Source: Flammulina velutipes | Taxonomy: Eukaryota > Basidiomycota > Agaricomycetes > Agaricales > Physalacriaceae | Direction: 5' to 3' | Length of the DNA stretch: 64,000 nucleotides | Assembly (NCBI GenBank): GCA_011800155.1 | Contig: CM022373.1 | Span: 1,674,001 to 1,738,000, forward strand | Program-made: the position numbers and the translations under genes | The notes under the pieces: model-generated | Databases searched by the model: none | Told to the model about the DNA's origin: nothing | What the model saw: only the letters and a program-made list of their open reading frames with translations | Shown: positions 32,564 to 43,971 of the stretch, one piece after another | How positions within the stretch are numbered: the first letter of the stretch is position 1 | How the letters are laid out: each line of letters starts with the position of its first letter

Positions 32564-35500
32564 CAGTGCGCGTGGGCACATCTCCACATGCCGGATTGGG
32601 AAGTTTGATCAATCCAGCGAAATACCACACCATATTTCTCACTCTACGTTTATAGGCACATTGATTGTGAATAACTGTAGCTAAAGTATCAAACTATATC
32701 CCATTGAAACAGCTAAGCCGTCGTCCGAGATTTGGATTTTCAGCCATTGAAAAAAGGAAACTGTGTGGCGCATATGTGGCGCACGCGCTAAATAGTGCAC
32801 AAAAACAACGTTAAAGCAGTAAATAGTATGTAACTAAGTGCGAGATAGTATATCTCTATCAAAAAGTGCACCCAAAGGTATTCTCCGATGAGAGGTATAC
32901 TTCTTCACCGCATATGCAGCCTGTTTGGGGCTTAGTCCGTTCTTGTATGTGTCCATGTACCTGTAACAGTGCCTAAAATACCGTCGGATATTTGCAATAC
33001 TGATTGCATTCATACATTCCGGTACTAGCCTTTGAGCTGTCGGAAATGTCTCATCTGCAAGTTCTCGAAACACTGTATCTGTGTCAATACAGGAAGAGAG
33101 CAAGTATTTTACTCACATCGCTTCAGTTGTGCCCACACCATCTCTATCGGATTCAACTCACAATGAAACTTCGGAAGAAAGAGACACTTGTGACCCCGCT
33201 TCTCAATCAACACCTGAAGTAATGGCTTCTCGTTCTGGAAATCTGACTGCTGCGAGAGAAGACGCTGCATGCAACAATCAACAGGTCGTTGTTCATCGTC
33301 TCTGTGGTCGTCATCTTCTTCCTCCTCTGCGTCTCCGGAACTATCCTCGCCGTTCTTCTCTGCTTTCCGTGCTTTCTCCTCCTTATCTCGGGCCTTCTGC
33401 GATTTTTTACACTCTTTACATACCTCAACCACATTTCCCTTTGCCTCCAAAACTTTCAAGAGATCTCTCTCACGCAAAACCTGCTACATACCCTTTGCTT
33501 TGCCTGCAAGAGGCACTCCGTCTCCGTCTTTTCCGTCAAAGGTGTCGGGATAGACCATGTGCTGCACCTGACCCGTCGATGGAATCACAGTGCTGTGCAT
33601 TTTAGGCTGAGCTCCTCCAGGTCCCCGGTTCATCTTGTGAGCAAGCAGAGCGTCGCTAGAATAAGCTTCATGTGCAGATGAACAGTCAAACATGAAAACT
33701 GCGACATCATCCGGAAATTTGGCCTCGAAAATATCAAGAGCATCTTTAGTCTGATGTCCCGTCAGAACAAGTGCTCGTGAGCGATATGAAACTTACTTAC
33801 CTGTGCAATAAGCTGAGGCATGTCCCAGTATGGATCGTAACCTTTACCGGGATGAATGATGTGCTGTGCGTCGAAGGTATTGCAACGGTAACACTTGTGG
33901 GGAGTGGGTGGTGGTGGAGGATTCCATTTGAGCCCCTCCGCTGTACGGTCTGTTGCGACGGAGACCTTTTCAGCTCCTTTTGGCTTCACTGCTTTGCCTG
34001 GTTTCCTTCCCTTCGTCTTCCTTCTACTGGCTGCCTCCTTCTCAGCTTGCTTTCTTGCTGCCACTTCTGCTGCTTCCTTCTCAGCAGCAAGACATCGATC
34101 TTTGACGGCTTGTTGAGCAGGACTCAATGGTCGCTGCGGGAGCTTCAACTCCTCAGCAATCTCTGCCTCTGTCAACTTGAGCATCCCACATTCTTCGAGA
34201 ATGAATCCGGAGATATGGACGACACGGCCACGCTCCTTTTTGCGCAGCTCATGCTCATCTTCACGCTCCCAGACAAAAAGGGACTGATAATTAGCATGAA
34301 CACAAGTTTCATCGTGCGCGAGAATGCGATGTAGTTTTTGGCCAGGTTTCAATGTCGGCGGCTTGGGTGCATTCATCGCCCTCGTATTCGACACAGAAGC
34401 TATTAATGGTGTTAGCAAAGAGTGAATTCAGTAAGAACAATGTCACATACGGAAGTATCTCAAGGTAAAGATAATTAAGTAGCTCGTTGCGCTTCTTCAC
34501 AACATCCTCGCGCTCGTGCCCGTCATAATATATCCCCTTCGTGTATCTGGAGAGACCATAGCCAAGCTTTTTCAGCCATAATGTGGCCATGGTGATAGAT
34601 ATCGTGCTTTCAATGCTGAGCGAGGGAAGCAGAAAGTCGTTAACATAGCGGTAAAGCTTTTCAGGCTTTATCCGACCTTTGTAACCTCTGTCTTTTTCTG
34701 CAATCAGACCTCTCGACCACATTTCCAGCTTGGCCTTGACCTCTGGATTATCAAAGTTACTTGCATGTGCCCCACCCTTTCCTTGACATTTCTCTGGGAG
34801 CTGCCCGGTCCGGAACAGGTGCTGTGCAGCATGGCGCAGCTGGACCGCATAATAGCGCGTTTTTCCTGCCGCAAACGCGACACAGTGGCTGGCGGTTTCT
34901 GCTGGCTTGATACGTGATCGTCGTGCTTTCAACTTCGGACGAGCGGCACGAGGTGCCACTCTAATGCGCTCCGATAGAGAAATTTGCTCCTCCGATAGTT
35001 TTAAACGCTCATCGTTGTATAAACCAATGAGGTTGAGATCAACGAGCTGGTTTGCAGCGCTCTTGTCTGTGAGCAACCGCTTCGGCTTCCGCAACTCCTT
35101 CTCAACCTTCTCAACCGCTTTCTTGACAATGCGATGAAATTCTTGCGCAGACCCAGAGCGGACAGTATCTGCTATTGCCTCAAGTTCAGTGTCAGTGTCA
35201 CAAACATCTTCATTGTCAATAACAAAGGTAGAGACAGGGATGGACAAAGCCGCAGGAGTAGTAATAGCAGGAGCCGTAGTGGGAGTGGGAGTCGGGGTGG
35301 AAGGATCAAGAATCAGAATCGGCTCGTGGTGGGGACTTGCGCTGGCAGGAACAGGTATCGGCTCATGCTCAGGACTCGCAGGCGGCAGTTCCATCTCGAA
35401 ATCGGTGTCAATGTCCTCTAGCAGTGACCTGTCAACATCCTCAAGTGAAGGCCGCAGTTTCTTAGCTATGTTGGGGGTCTGGCATGCTGTGTTACTCAAA

Positions 35501-36116
35501 GGATGCTTAAACAAGAGAAAAATGCACCACTGGTTTAAAGAACGAAGCCACGGATGGCTGTGAATTTATTGCGCGTGATTTCTTCGTCTTTCCATTCGCT
35601 TTCCGCCACTTCTGGGTTCGTGACTCTCCTCGACGTGCTGAATCATACAGATCGGCGTCTTCTCATCGTCTCTTCCGGTCTTGAATTATCTGCTGGCTGT
35701 TAGTGATGTATAGAAAGGCAAGAGATGTTCTCGCACCAGTTCCTTGTCCTTGTACTCCTTCACAATGAGTCCATCCTGGATCTGACCATCCTCATCAGAG
35801 CAGTCCTCAATTTTGAAGGTCCCGTCAAACTGGCATTCCTGATGATCAATCGCGTCGCGTTTGGACTGTTCGCGTTTTGCGGCAGCAATAGCTTTCTTGG
35901 TCTTCGCGCGCATGACAGGAAGGAAGAAAAATTAACCAACCGGACCGGTATCCGAACTTTTTTCCTGGCCAAAGAAAGGAAACATTTTCAGGAAATTTCA
36001 TTCGATGCATAGAACATCATATTTTGGGGGCTACTGTCCATGTAAAATATGCAGAAACCCTACAAAATTTCCCACCGGCCTATGGCCGGGTATAAGAGAT
36101 GTGCTCACGCGCACTG
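32564..36116 (-). mobile_element. Tc1/IS630-like DDE transposon inserted at TA
   Basis: The left end CAGTGCGCGTGGGCACATCT and the inverse of the right end (CAGTGCGCGTGAGCACATCT) differ at one base. TA flanks both ends (32,562-32,563 and 36,117-36,118). Removing the element restores a continuous arm of the surrounding inverted-repeat element, which fixes the boundaries. It is 3,553 bp with one transposase gene on the minus strand. Confidence 0.9.
32834..35913 (-). pseudogene. DDE transposase (Tc1/IS630-like, basidiomycete family), one internal stop
   Basis: Exon 1 probably starts at ATG 35,913 (MRAKTKKAIAAAKREQSKRD). A KWRKANGKTKKSRAINSQ segment comes next, then a Pro-rich linker, then a helical DNA-binding region with LWLKKLGYGLSRYTKGIYYD and GHEREDVVKKRNEL. 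The catalytic core shows ILAHDETCVHANYQSL (Asp), VFMFDCSSAHEAY (Asp) and FLPKFHCELNPIEMVWAQLK (Glu), a complete DDE triad. The C-terminus (TIDTDTVFRELADETFPTAQ region) matches the usual end of this family. A TAG at 33,486-33,484, in KGM-stop-QVLRERDLL, interrupts an otherwise open exon, so this copy is probably inactive unless the stop lies in an unseen intron. The 5' splicing between 35,740 and 35,500 is unresolved. Confidence 0.8.
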
Positions 36117-36272
36117 TAGTCAGTTATAACTGAGTCTTGAGTGACTGGTCACACTTATTGACTGGTCATGATTAATGGTTAATCAACTTTCATGATATTG
36201 AATGACTGGTTAAGGTCAGGTTAATCTAAAAAGTAGGTCATTAACCTGACTTAACTTAACCTTTAAACCCTA
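36117..36272. repeat. Right arm tip of the long-inverted-repeat element
   Basis: This stretch continues the arm at 32,430-32,563 after removal of the Tc1-like insertion and ends CTTTAAACCCTA. It matches 31,605-31,760 and 8,141-8,256 in sequence. Confidence 0.7.
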
Positions 36273-36734
36273 TTCTTGAGTCTGAATGGACTCGGGTTCT
36301 TGGGGTTCTGGTGAGGGTACGACTGGTTCTGGGTCTAATGATGACTCAGCTCTTTGCCGTTCTTCAGCGTGTTGACGATCGTGGTATTGATCAAGGCATC
36401 TTTGAGCTTCTGTGAAGTCGAGGGAAGTGGGATAGATAGGGACGTTGTTATTGTGTCGGATGAACCAGTGATCATCGTCGTCAAAGAAGAGTTCTTACCA
36501 CTCGCCACTGGGGTCGAGGATCCAAGCTGTGCTTTAATAAACTTTGGCACCGGGTGGTAACAGAGGGGAGTATGTGTTGGCTGAGAAGCACGTGATGATG
36601 CCGGCTTATCAGTGCATGGGCAAAGCTCACATGGGTAACGACAATGACAGATTTTGAGATCGGGGGACAGTAAGCTGAAGTTGACTTCGTTGATTGTCAA
36701 CTCACAAGGAACACTGGTTTTCTTGAGTCTCAGG
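36273..36734 (-). pseudogene. Gag-like fragment truncated by two insertions
   Basis: The minus strand reads AWILDPSGEW-stop-ELFFDDDDHWFIRHNNN, then VPIYPTSLDFTEAQRCLDQ, then a Pro/Glu-rich tail (SPEPQEPESIQTQE). The fragment is cut on one side by the Plavaka-type element (36,737) and on the other by the inverted-repeat element (36,272). The sequence beyond the other end of the Plavaka element (46,659-46,750) leads to a gypsy LTR, so this could be the gag of that element. It is not a functional gene. Confidence 0.45.
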
Positions 36735-36736
36735 CG

Positions 36737-37057
36737 CATCAGGAAACAGGGTATGGCATTTATTCACCTCAAGAGTACACCTATATATTGAAGCATCTTG
36801 AGTCTCTGAGGTTATATTGAGAGTTCTTGAGTCACTCAAGTTTACTCAAGAATACAGTGTGTATTAAGGCATAATAAAGCAAGCCCAAGGTCAACTGAGA
36901 TTAGAACATGTATTAAGGAATAATAAGGCAGACCAAGTTGAGCTAAGATATTGACCTGTGTTAAGGTCCAATAAGATATCTCAAGGAAAACCAGGTATAT
37001 GATGAACAGTAGAAGAGCCACAGGTTGATTCAAGTAGGTCTAATATGTGTCAAGATA
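36737..37057. repeat. Left subterminal repeat region of the Plavaka element
   Basis: Repeated CTTGAGT, CTCAAG and AAGGYATAATAAG-like units lie between the left tip and the transposase stop codon. In CMC elements such repeats are transposase-binding sites. Confidence 0.6.
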
Positions 37058-40000
37058 CTATGATTTATATACTGTCTGGTACGTATATAAACTAAGCCAG
37101 TTATTCACAAGTAATGTATCTACTTTATCTAATACATTCGAAGGTGTCCAGTCATCGCCACATGGTGTTTTACCGAAGTGAGGTATAAGTTGACATGCTT
37201 GACGCACATTTGCCAAAGGGACAATTGACCAAGCGGGCGTCAATCCATCCCGCAAGTATGCCTTCTGAACGGACGGCATGTTGTGCGTTTTCGCGTCCTG
37301 TGTACTGAGCTTCGGCGGCGTGTACCAATGAACATAGGCTAGTGGTTCGCGCGGCCAATTTGCTGGTGCTGAATACTTGCCGAGGCCTCCAAGATTGATC
37401 TCGATTGGTAGACGAAAGACAACACGAACACGGCCAACACGTGTTCCTATCAAAAGTTGAGTTGTAATTATATGAACGCCACATAAGAAATGTACCTGCC
37501 AGCCCCGTAGCCTCAGCATCATCGCCTGTGTATACGATGACAGTATCAAAACGCCCGTCGCGTAAAGGAGAAGCCTTGACCGTATTCGTCTCATCTGAGT
37601 TATCGTCGAGACTTTCGAGGCTGAGTTTGAAGGAGTGGTAGATGTCGAGGCCGGTAAAAGGAAGGGTGAAGTTGGCGGCGTTGTCCTGTGATGGCTTCTG
37701 GTAAAGAGCAAGATATTCCTTGAGGTGCGTAGAAAACATGGGGGCATTGTGTTGCTTCTGAACAGACAGAAGCGGTTTATTGGGGCAAGTTGGGTGTATG
37801 GGTAGTGAAATAGTCTGAGGGACAGAGTAGGCCGGCAATTTGGAGGGAGGGTCTGAGATGCTTGCTGGAGTCGACGACGATGGTCCTGCGGTTGACGACG
37901 ACGATGGTCCTGCAGTCGACGACGATGCTGCTGCGTTAGACGACGACGATGCTGCTGCGTTAGATGATGACGGTCCTGCGGTCGACGACAATGACGGTCC
38001 TGCGGTCGACGACAACGATGGTCCTGCGGTCGACGACAACGACGGTCCTGCGGTCGACGATCCCGAAATGCCTGCTCTCGACGTTGCTGCCTTAGCCTTC
38101 GCCGCCGCAACACGCTGTGCTTGCTTCTCCGTTTCCTCTTTCGCCCATGCTAGATAGCGCTCGAACGCACTGACATTCTCCTGGCGGAGAATCCACTTGG
38201 TCATTTGAGGAACTTCATCGCGTTTATTTGTCGCCCTCCACGCCTTCTTTGCAAAGTCAATGTGTAACCGTTCAAACATTTCAGTATTGAAATTGTTCGT
38301 GGTACCCAGGTTTCGGATAGAGTCGACGTAGTGTTGCAAAGAATGGAATTTTGGGATGTTGAGATCCTCGCGGACGCCGACAGTGATGAAGTAGTCTTTG
38401 TTGGTGTTCCAAGTGTCGAGTGCGTCTTGCATGTAGGAGAGGGTAACGTCATCGTGAGTGCTGTACTGCGCCAGATAAATGAAGTCGAGAATGGCCCGGC
38501 ACGCAGCGATGCCCTTGCCGCTGATACGCGTCCCAACGAGACAGCCCAGGAGAATCTTCCCCATGTTCTTCCTCTCTGTACCACTGATCTGCGATAGAGC
38601 TGAGATGCCGTTCTTGAAGTGTCGCAGCCCTACTGCGTATGGTAGGCAACGGATTCGCCGATCGAGTTCCTCCTTCGTCAAAAGAATCTGGCACCAAGAA
38701 ATAAGGTGCTTTAATACACCCTGATAAAGCTGATGGAGGACGTCGGGAGTGATGCAGAAGTGGATGTCGGTGTATGGAAGGTCAGCCCAGAATGGTTGGT
38801 GTACATAACCAGAGACCTCCTCGCGCATGCAATGCTTGAAGTACTTGGACTCCGAATCTGTCGACTCGCGCGCGGTGTGCATAACACCCAGCGTCCAGGC
38901 CTGGGTTCGTAAAGGCGACGCAGACGCGTCCTGGAGAGAGTCGGAAGCGACGCGACACTTTGGGCAGGTTCCATACTTGCTGCAGGTAACGAGACACTGC
39001 TCAGGAAAGTCGGCGACGTAGCTGGCTAGTATCGGGTGGACAAGGCGAACTTCGCCATTTCCGCTTGCCATTTCGACACCGTCTTTGCCTGCAGTGATCA
39101 ACGGCTCGACGATGATGCGCATAGCACGGTGGAATAGGCGCTGGTAGCGCGCACTGTGCTCTTGCTTCGAGAATTGGCCTTTGCTGTACTTCTCGACTGG
39201 GAGGTAGGCAACGAGAATGCAAGCTTGTTGCGAGGGCTTGCGACGCAGATGATTAGGGATATTGCCGAGAGTGAGATAGACGGGGTATGCTTGCTTGCTC
39301 CCCGAGAATTGCGTGAGCTGCGTTTTATCCGTCGAAAGGATGACGGGAGCGACGGTCGAAGACTTTTTTGGGAGTTTGCTCTGGATAATCATGAGACAAA
39401 AAACAGAACCCAGCAACCCAGGACGTACCTGTATGTAGGACCACCAACGTGATGTCCACATCTCATTGAACACCCGGACCGTCTTTGTCGAATCGGAGAA
39501 AACTGCCTTTGGGCGATATACGAGGTGGTGTGATAGCGACGGGTCCCCCCAGAGGCTTCGGATGGCCTGCAGGATGTCGCGATGGCGTAGAGTAAATTTA
39601 TCATTGGGGCGGTCTGGGAAGCTCAGCCGTTTGACCTTCCAGCTTCCAGCGCGAGTAGGAATGTCGTCGACCTTCTGGTGCAAGCCCCGTATGTTCTTGA
39701 AAGAAAGGCCAAGCTTCTCTCGCACCTGTTCGGGATTAGCATGAGTATAAGAAAGAAAGTAAGACGCACTCCTGGAATGTTTAGCAGTCGATCAAACGAA
39801 TTATGCCCAATGCCATCCTTAACTGCCCACTGAGCGATCTTCCAATCCAACTCCGATGCAAAGGGAGCAAAGCGATTTGAATCAGCAGTCCTATCCTTCG
39901 GATTCCCTTCATTCGTGCCGAAAATGTTCTGCCATCGAGCAAGAAGTGACTCGTCCATCCGTATCACCTTTCCAGCAGTGGTGTTGGCAACATCTACCCG

Positions 40001-40441
40001 AGTATCGTCATCGTCGTCGAGTATCCTTCGCTTCATCCCAAGCATAGCGCCTATCCGTCGACTGTTGAGGGTGGAAGGTCCCGGTCCAGCCTCTCCAAGT
40101 TGAGTTTCATCGACCGGTGGCTCAAGGTCAACGAAATGGAAGACGTCGTTCTCCTCCTCATACTCTTGCATCACCTCCGCGGGGTCCTCGTCCTCTTCGT
40201 CACTGTTATCGCCATCGTCTGAGTCCTGGTCATTGCGAGGGGGGTCGGCGGGACCGTAGTCAGCAAAGCTGAAATCATCTTCAACGTCGTCCTCGGTTGG
40301 CTGAGCTTGCGATTTTTCGGCATCAGCGGGCTGCTTCTCGTACGAGCGGTACCATTTGCATGATTTGGCCTGGCGGAGGTGGAGATTGCAGCCTTTTTCG
40401 GTGGTAAAATGGCGTCCACAGTCGGCTGGACAGAAGAACAT
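37058..40441 (-). CDS. Plavaka-type (CMC superfamily) transposase
   Basis: Start ATG at 40,441 (MFFCPADCGRHFTTEKGC…) gives an N-terminal C2H2-like zinc finger (CPADCGRHF…LHLRQAKSC), then an acidic linker. The family's conserved core follows: LRHRDILQAIRSLWGDPSL, then VILSTDKTQLTQFSGSKQAY, with YPVYLTLGNIPNHLRRKPS; YGTCPKCRV; TPDVLHQLYQGVLKHLISW; and FERLHIDFAKKAWRATNKRD. A long Ser/Ala/Gly-Pro minisatellite linker (about 37,868-38,060) precedes a C-terminal region ending at TGA 37,058. Small introns lie at about 39,727-39,771 and 39,385-39,430, and one or more near 37,450-37,500. No stop was seen in traced exons, so it may be functional. The protein would excise and insert the element at its CATCAGGAA ends. 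Confidence 0.88.
37868..38060 (-). repeat. Coding minisatellite in the transposase linker
   Basis: Tandem copies of a ~24-30 bp unit encode STAGPSLS/SNAAASSS-like repeats on the minus strand. The first copies are nearly identical, showing recent slippage or unequal exchange. They sit between the catalytic core and the C-terminal region and probably act as a flexible linker. Confidence 0.75.
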
Positions 40442-41903
40442 GATGATGGTAGATGAAGATACGTATTTGATTCCAAGTTTGATCTGTATTCCTAAACACG
40501 TACGCCATATATGTATTGTCGGGAGCGCGTACACGCCGTCTAATACGTAGGTATCCAGGACAATTAATAGCAACTATAAATCTTGCTCGACGACACACCA
40601 CACAGTCAGCCGCGACTGCATAGATTGACCTAAGCAACGGAAAACATTAACTTCCATATCAACCTAGCGAGAGAAAGAGAGAGACGTATGTTATTGTCAG
40701 AGGCAGGCAGATGAAGTGCTGGGTTCATTGTGGGAAGAGTCTGCACCAGAGAAGGCGATAAACCGCCAGCCCTCGAGATTGGAGAGTTGAGGAACGCGCC
40801 GTATGCGACGCCTAGGCTCCTGAATGTTGCTTTGGTGCCAGAGCCCGTGGTGGGAAGAGTCTGTGGCGGAGAAGGGAGTAAACCATTGGTTAGCGATTAA
40901 GGGTGCGCACGCGGGAGGTGGAGTCACATTGGGGTAATCCGAGAAGAGGCATGATGGCGGGTCGATATACCAACTCGCCGTTCGCCCAGATCCGTGCTGC
41001 CTACAAGATGGCCGCACATGAGAGTCGTCCCAAGAAACACTCAACGGCGGGAGATGCAACGACGGAGTTGTTGGGATGATATTCCTATGTTTGCAGGCCG
41101 ATCTGACTAGTCTAGCTTAACTTCGTCAGTAGAGAATAGAATCCGCCACGAAGACGCACCTGCAGCACAACGTCACCGCATAGGAGGGCCTTTACATCCT
41201 GCCAGCTTGTTCCAAAGTGAATCCAGCCAGTAGCAGTTGTAACCCGCCCTCTCGCTCAACAGCACTCCTACACCCTAGAAGGCAGTTGAAGTGATCAATG
41301 ACGGCGGCGCAAGTCATTGTGATTGGACAGAAACGGTTGCTCCGACACCAAGGAGATATCTGCAAGGTTTCGCGTCATCAACCGTTGCAGCTAAGGTGAA
41401 ATACTCACATCAGCAGAGGATATTACTTAGAGGGAAGGCACTGTTGATCCTCAAGACCGGAGAGTCGAGGATGCCACTGTATGCGACATCGAGGCTACAG
41501 CGGAGAAGACGGTAATCGGTCAAGGATGCAGTCGTACGCAACAGTAATGGCGGTTATTGATCAAGGACCAGATAGGTGGCTGTGTTAGATGCACATTTTT
41601 GCCTGCCTAAAGGCTTAAAACTTCTTATCCCAAACCACGACGGCGGCGCAGGGCTCTCACAGGTATGCTGTTTGTTTACCTTGATACTTTCTTTGTTTCC
41701 TTTTGCTACTGTTCTATGGCTTGAGAGAGGACGCGGTCCGGCCATGGACACCGCGAAATCTCTCACCCCATGTTTTGCAAACCAGACGCCATCGACGCGG
41801 TCCGGCTATGGATACCGCGAACATGAGCTCTGGTCTGCAACACTGTACTTTAGCGCATTGCATCTCGCTGCTGCCGTTCAAAGCTGACCGTCTCTCCATC
41901 TAG
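40442..41903. promoter_or_regulatory. Divergent intergenic region with repeated motifs
   Basis: This 1.46-kb region separates the transposase and TET/JBP start codons and must hold both promoters. Two near-identical 28-bp units (GACGCGGTCCGGC…ATGGA…ACCGCGAA) lie at 41,730-41,757 and 41,794-41,821, shortly before the TET/JBP ATG; each contains an inverted GGTCC..GG core. Longer degenerate repeats built around GTGGGAAGAGTCTG and GGAGAAGG lie at about 40,729, 40,851 and 41,451. No coding sequence is seen. The roles of these motifs in transcription or transposase binding are inferred only. Confidence 0.45.
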
Positions 41904-43754
41904 ATGTCTGATTCTCAAACAGCCCCCGGACGCGTCTTTCGTGTTGCCGTAGATCTGAAGGAGCTTTTGAGACGCGCCGAAGAGAGATCGGAGGCCAAAT
42001 TCGACCTTTCAGACCTCTCAGACCTCTCAGACCTCTCGCATGAAGGCGACGACGCGTCCGACGCGCTCTCTGATTTGACCGACTTGGATTCCACCAGCGC
42101 AGATGACACCGGCTCCGACTACTTCCCTGCCATGAATACTGGTTCACGCCGCTCGAAGCGTATCCGAATCGCGCACACCACTGGTCCTCCTTCCAACTCC
42201 AAATCACTTCCTCGCGCGACGTCGCGCACCACCCAACCCACCATATCACGGCGAAACCAGCATTCAGCGAAGACGCCGGCTCACGCACCTACTGGTCAAG
42301 CTTCGCGAAAGAAGCTGATTGGTCGCCGGGTCTCACGTCGAAAATCCGTGCGCGGTGAATCATTAGAGCCCACCCATCTTCAGCCACGGGCGCAGGTCCC
42401 TACTATCATCTCAACCCCTTCTCTCGCCTCATTTTCGTTTTCCCTTCCCCCAGGCTCACCTATCCTTCCCACCCAAACCGCTCCCAGCTCTCACCAGGCG
42501 CCATCCCCCGCCCAATCGGATTCTCCCAAACAGCGCAAGCCGCGCAAGAAGAAAACAGCTGAACAGCAACACAGGCGCAACATGAAGAAACGAGAAAACC
42601 GCCGGGAAGCTCGCGAGCAGTTCTTGGCACAGCATGGTGGGGTCAAAGGAGTCTCGCACAAGAGAAAGCGCGAGGCGGAGCCTTTTCGACTTCCCGACTT
42701 CGATGCTGGGACACTTCCATATGCGAAGGGGGCCTGGGTGGCACGTCGCCAGCGGTTCATGCGTACTAGGCGCACTTTGCAAGACGTTAAGGACGCGAAC
42801 TTGAAGGTGATTGGTTGGGACGGTCATACTACCCACCCTTTCCTTGCACGCGACGATCGGGTTATGCTGCTACTTGGTGGAATGCCCAACGCTGCGGACT
42901 GGCCACAGCTCACGGACAGGCTCGCTTCAAAGATCGAGGATGCGCGCAACAGGTGCTCATTTTTGGACAAACATCTCATCAACCCGCGAAGCCCCAACCC
43001 TGCTATGCAGTATGGTTTTTCGCATGGCGGGGGTCGACTGGTAAAGAGTTTCAAAGTTGATTTCCTTACGCTGAACGTTCTCGCAGGCGCCGGGTATTGT
43101 AGACAACAGCGAGGTCAATACTCGCGCTCTGGAAAGTCTAGTTCAAGATCCAGATTTCATTCGGTTAGCAGGACATCTGAACGGTGAGTCGCCCGCCTAC
43201 TTTTACAGGGCTACGGCTAACATGCTACAGCAACGTGGCGCAATTATAATCCCTGGATGCATGCGCACTATAGCGAGGTCCTCAAATTCCTGAATGAGTG
43301 GGACGGGAAATTGATTACGCCGTTCCCAAACCTTCCCATGGCCGCGTTTACTGTGAACTACGGCCCCCATCACGTATCCTATGACCATGTTGACGCCAAT
43401 AACCTGCCTCACGGTTGGTGTGCGGTCACGGCGGCAGGAAAATTCAACCCTAGACTTGGCGGACATCTTGTACTTTGGGATCTTGGCCTAGCCATTGAGT
43501 TTCCGCCCGGCGCGACGATTTGGCTACCGTCAGCATTATTGGTTCACTCCAACGTGGCCATTCAGGATGGCGAGACCCGGTACTCTGTAACGTCCTACTC
43601 AGCGGGAGGTTTATTCCGTTGGGCCTTTCGGGGATGCCAGTCGGAGGAAAACTGGGAGAAGAACGCTGCTCCAGAGGAGATAGAGGCATGGAAGAGGGAT
43701 CGTGAGGCCCGTCTAGAGGACTGCTTAGTTTATTTTCCTGTTTGGAAAATGTAG
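41904..43754 (+). CDS. TET/JBP-like 2-oxoglutarate/Fe(II) dioxygenase
   Basis: Three exons: 41,904-43,040, 43,087-43,183 and 43,231-43,754. The N-terminal half is disordered: acidic LSDLSDLSDLSH repeats, basic RRSKRIR and a long RKPRKKKTAEQQHRRNMKKR basic region suited to nucleic acid or nuclear targeting. The C-terminal dioxygenase domain carries FTVNYGPHHVSYDHVDANN (Fe(II) ligands H-x-D), GGHLVLWDLGLAIEFPPG, LPSALLVHSNVAI (distal His) and GETRYSVTSYSAGGLFRW (Arg for 2-oxoglutarate). In this family these enzymes oxidise 5-methylpyrimidines in nucleic acid, turning 5mC to 5hmC and beyond. The activity here is inferred from the motifs. The gene lies inside a Plavaka-type transposon, divergent from its transposase. 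Confidence 0.87.
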
Positions 43755-43971
43755 AGTACTAGGGATGCCTTTGACGCCGTACGCCGAACTGCGCTAATGA
43801 TTTTGTTTTAATTCCGAATCCCTGAACACGATGTTGCACTAGTTTGGGAACTCCGGACATCATCTTCCTTTATAACCATCATGTTCGACAATTGCTGCTA
43901 CTCATCCTTTCTTTTCTTTTTTACTCACTCATTTGCTCATCCGTCTAATTATTCTCTTGTCGTCGTCTCTC
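43755..43971. other. Short intergenic gap between TET/JBP and DUF6532-like genes
   Basis: 217 bp with a pyrimidine-rich stretch (TTTCTTTTCTTTTTTACTC) shortly before the next ATG, typical of fungal promoters. No gene is present. Confidence 0.4.

Noticed and set aside
33081..33681. Long plus-strand open frames opposite the Tc1-like transposase
   Set aside because: They are antisense shadows of the minus-strand DDE transposase exons, which carry the recognisable catalytic motifs.
35512..35514. Start of the Tc1-like transposase at 35,514
   Set aside because: The codon is TTG. Coding-like sequence continues upstream to an ATG at 35,913, so the true start is probably there.
37840..38157. Asp/Ala-rich plus-strand ORF (DDDGPAVDDD repeats)
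   Set aside because: It is the complement of the Ser/Gly-Pro minisatellite in the transposase linker.
37058..40441. KDZ (Kyakuja-Dileera-Zisupton) transposase, the usual TET/JBP partner
   Set aside because: The conserved stretches (N-terminal CPxC-type finger, STDKTQLTQFSG, YPVYLTLGNIP, TPDVLHQLYQGVLKHL) are those of Plavaka-type proteins, and I saw no CxC-type KDZ cysteine clusters.
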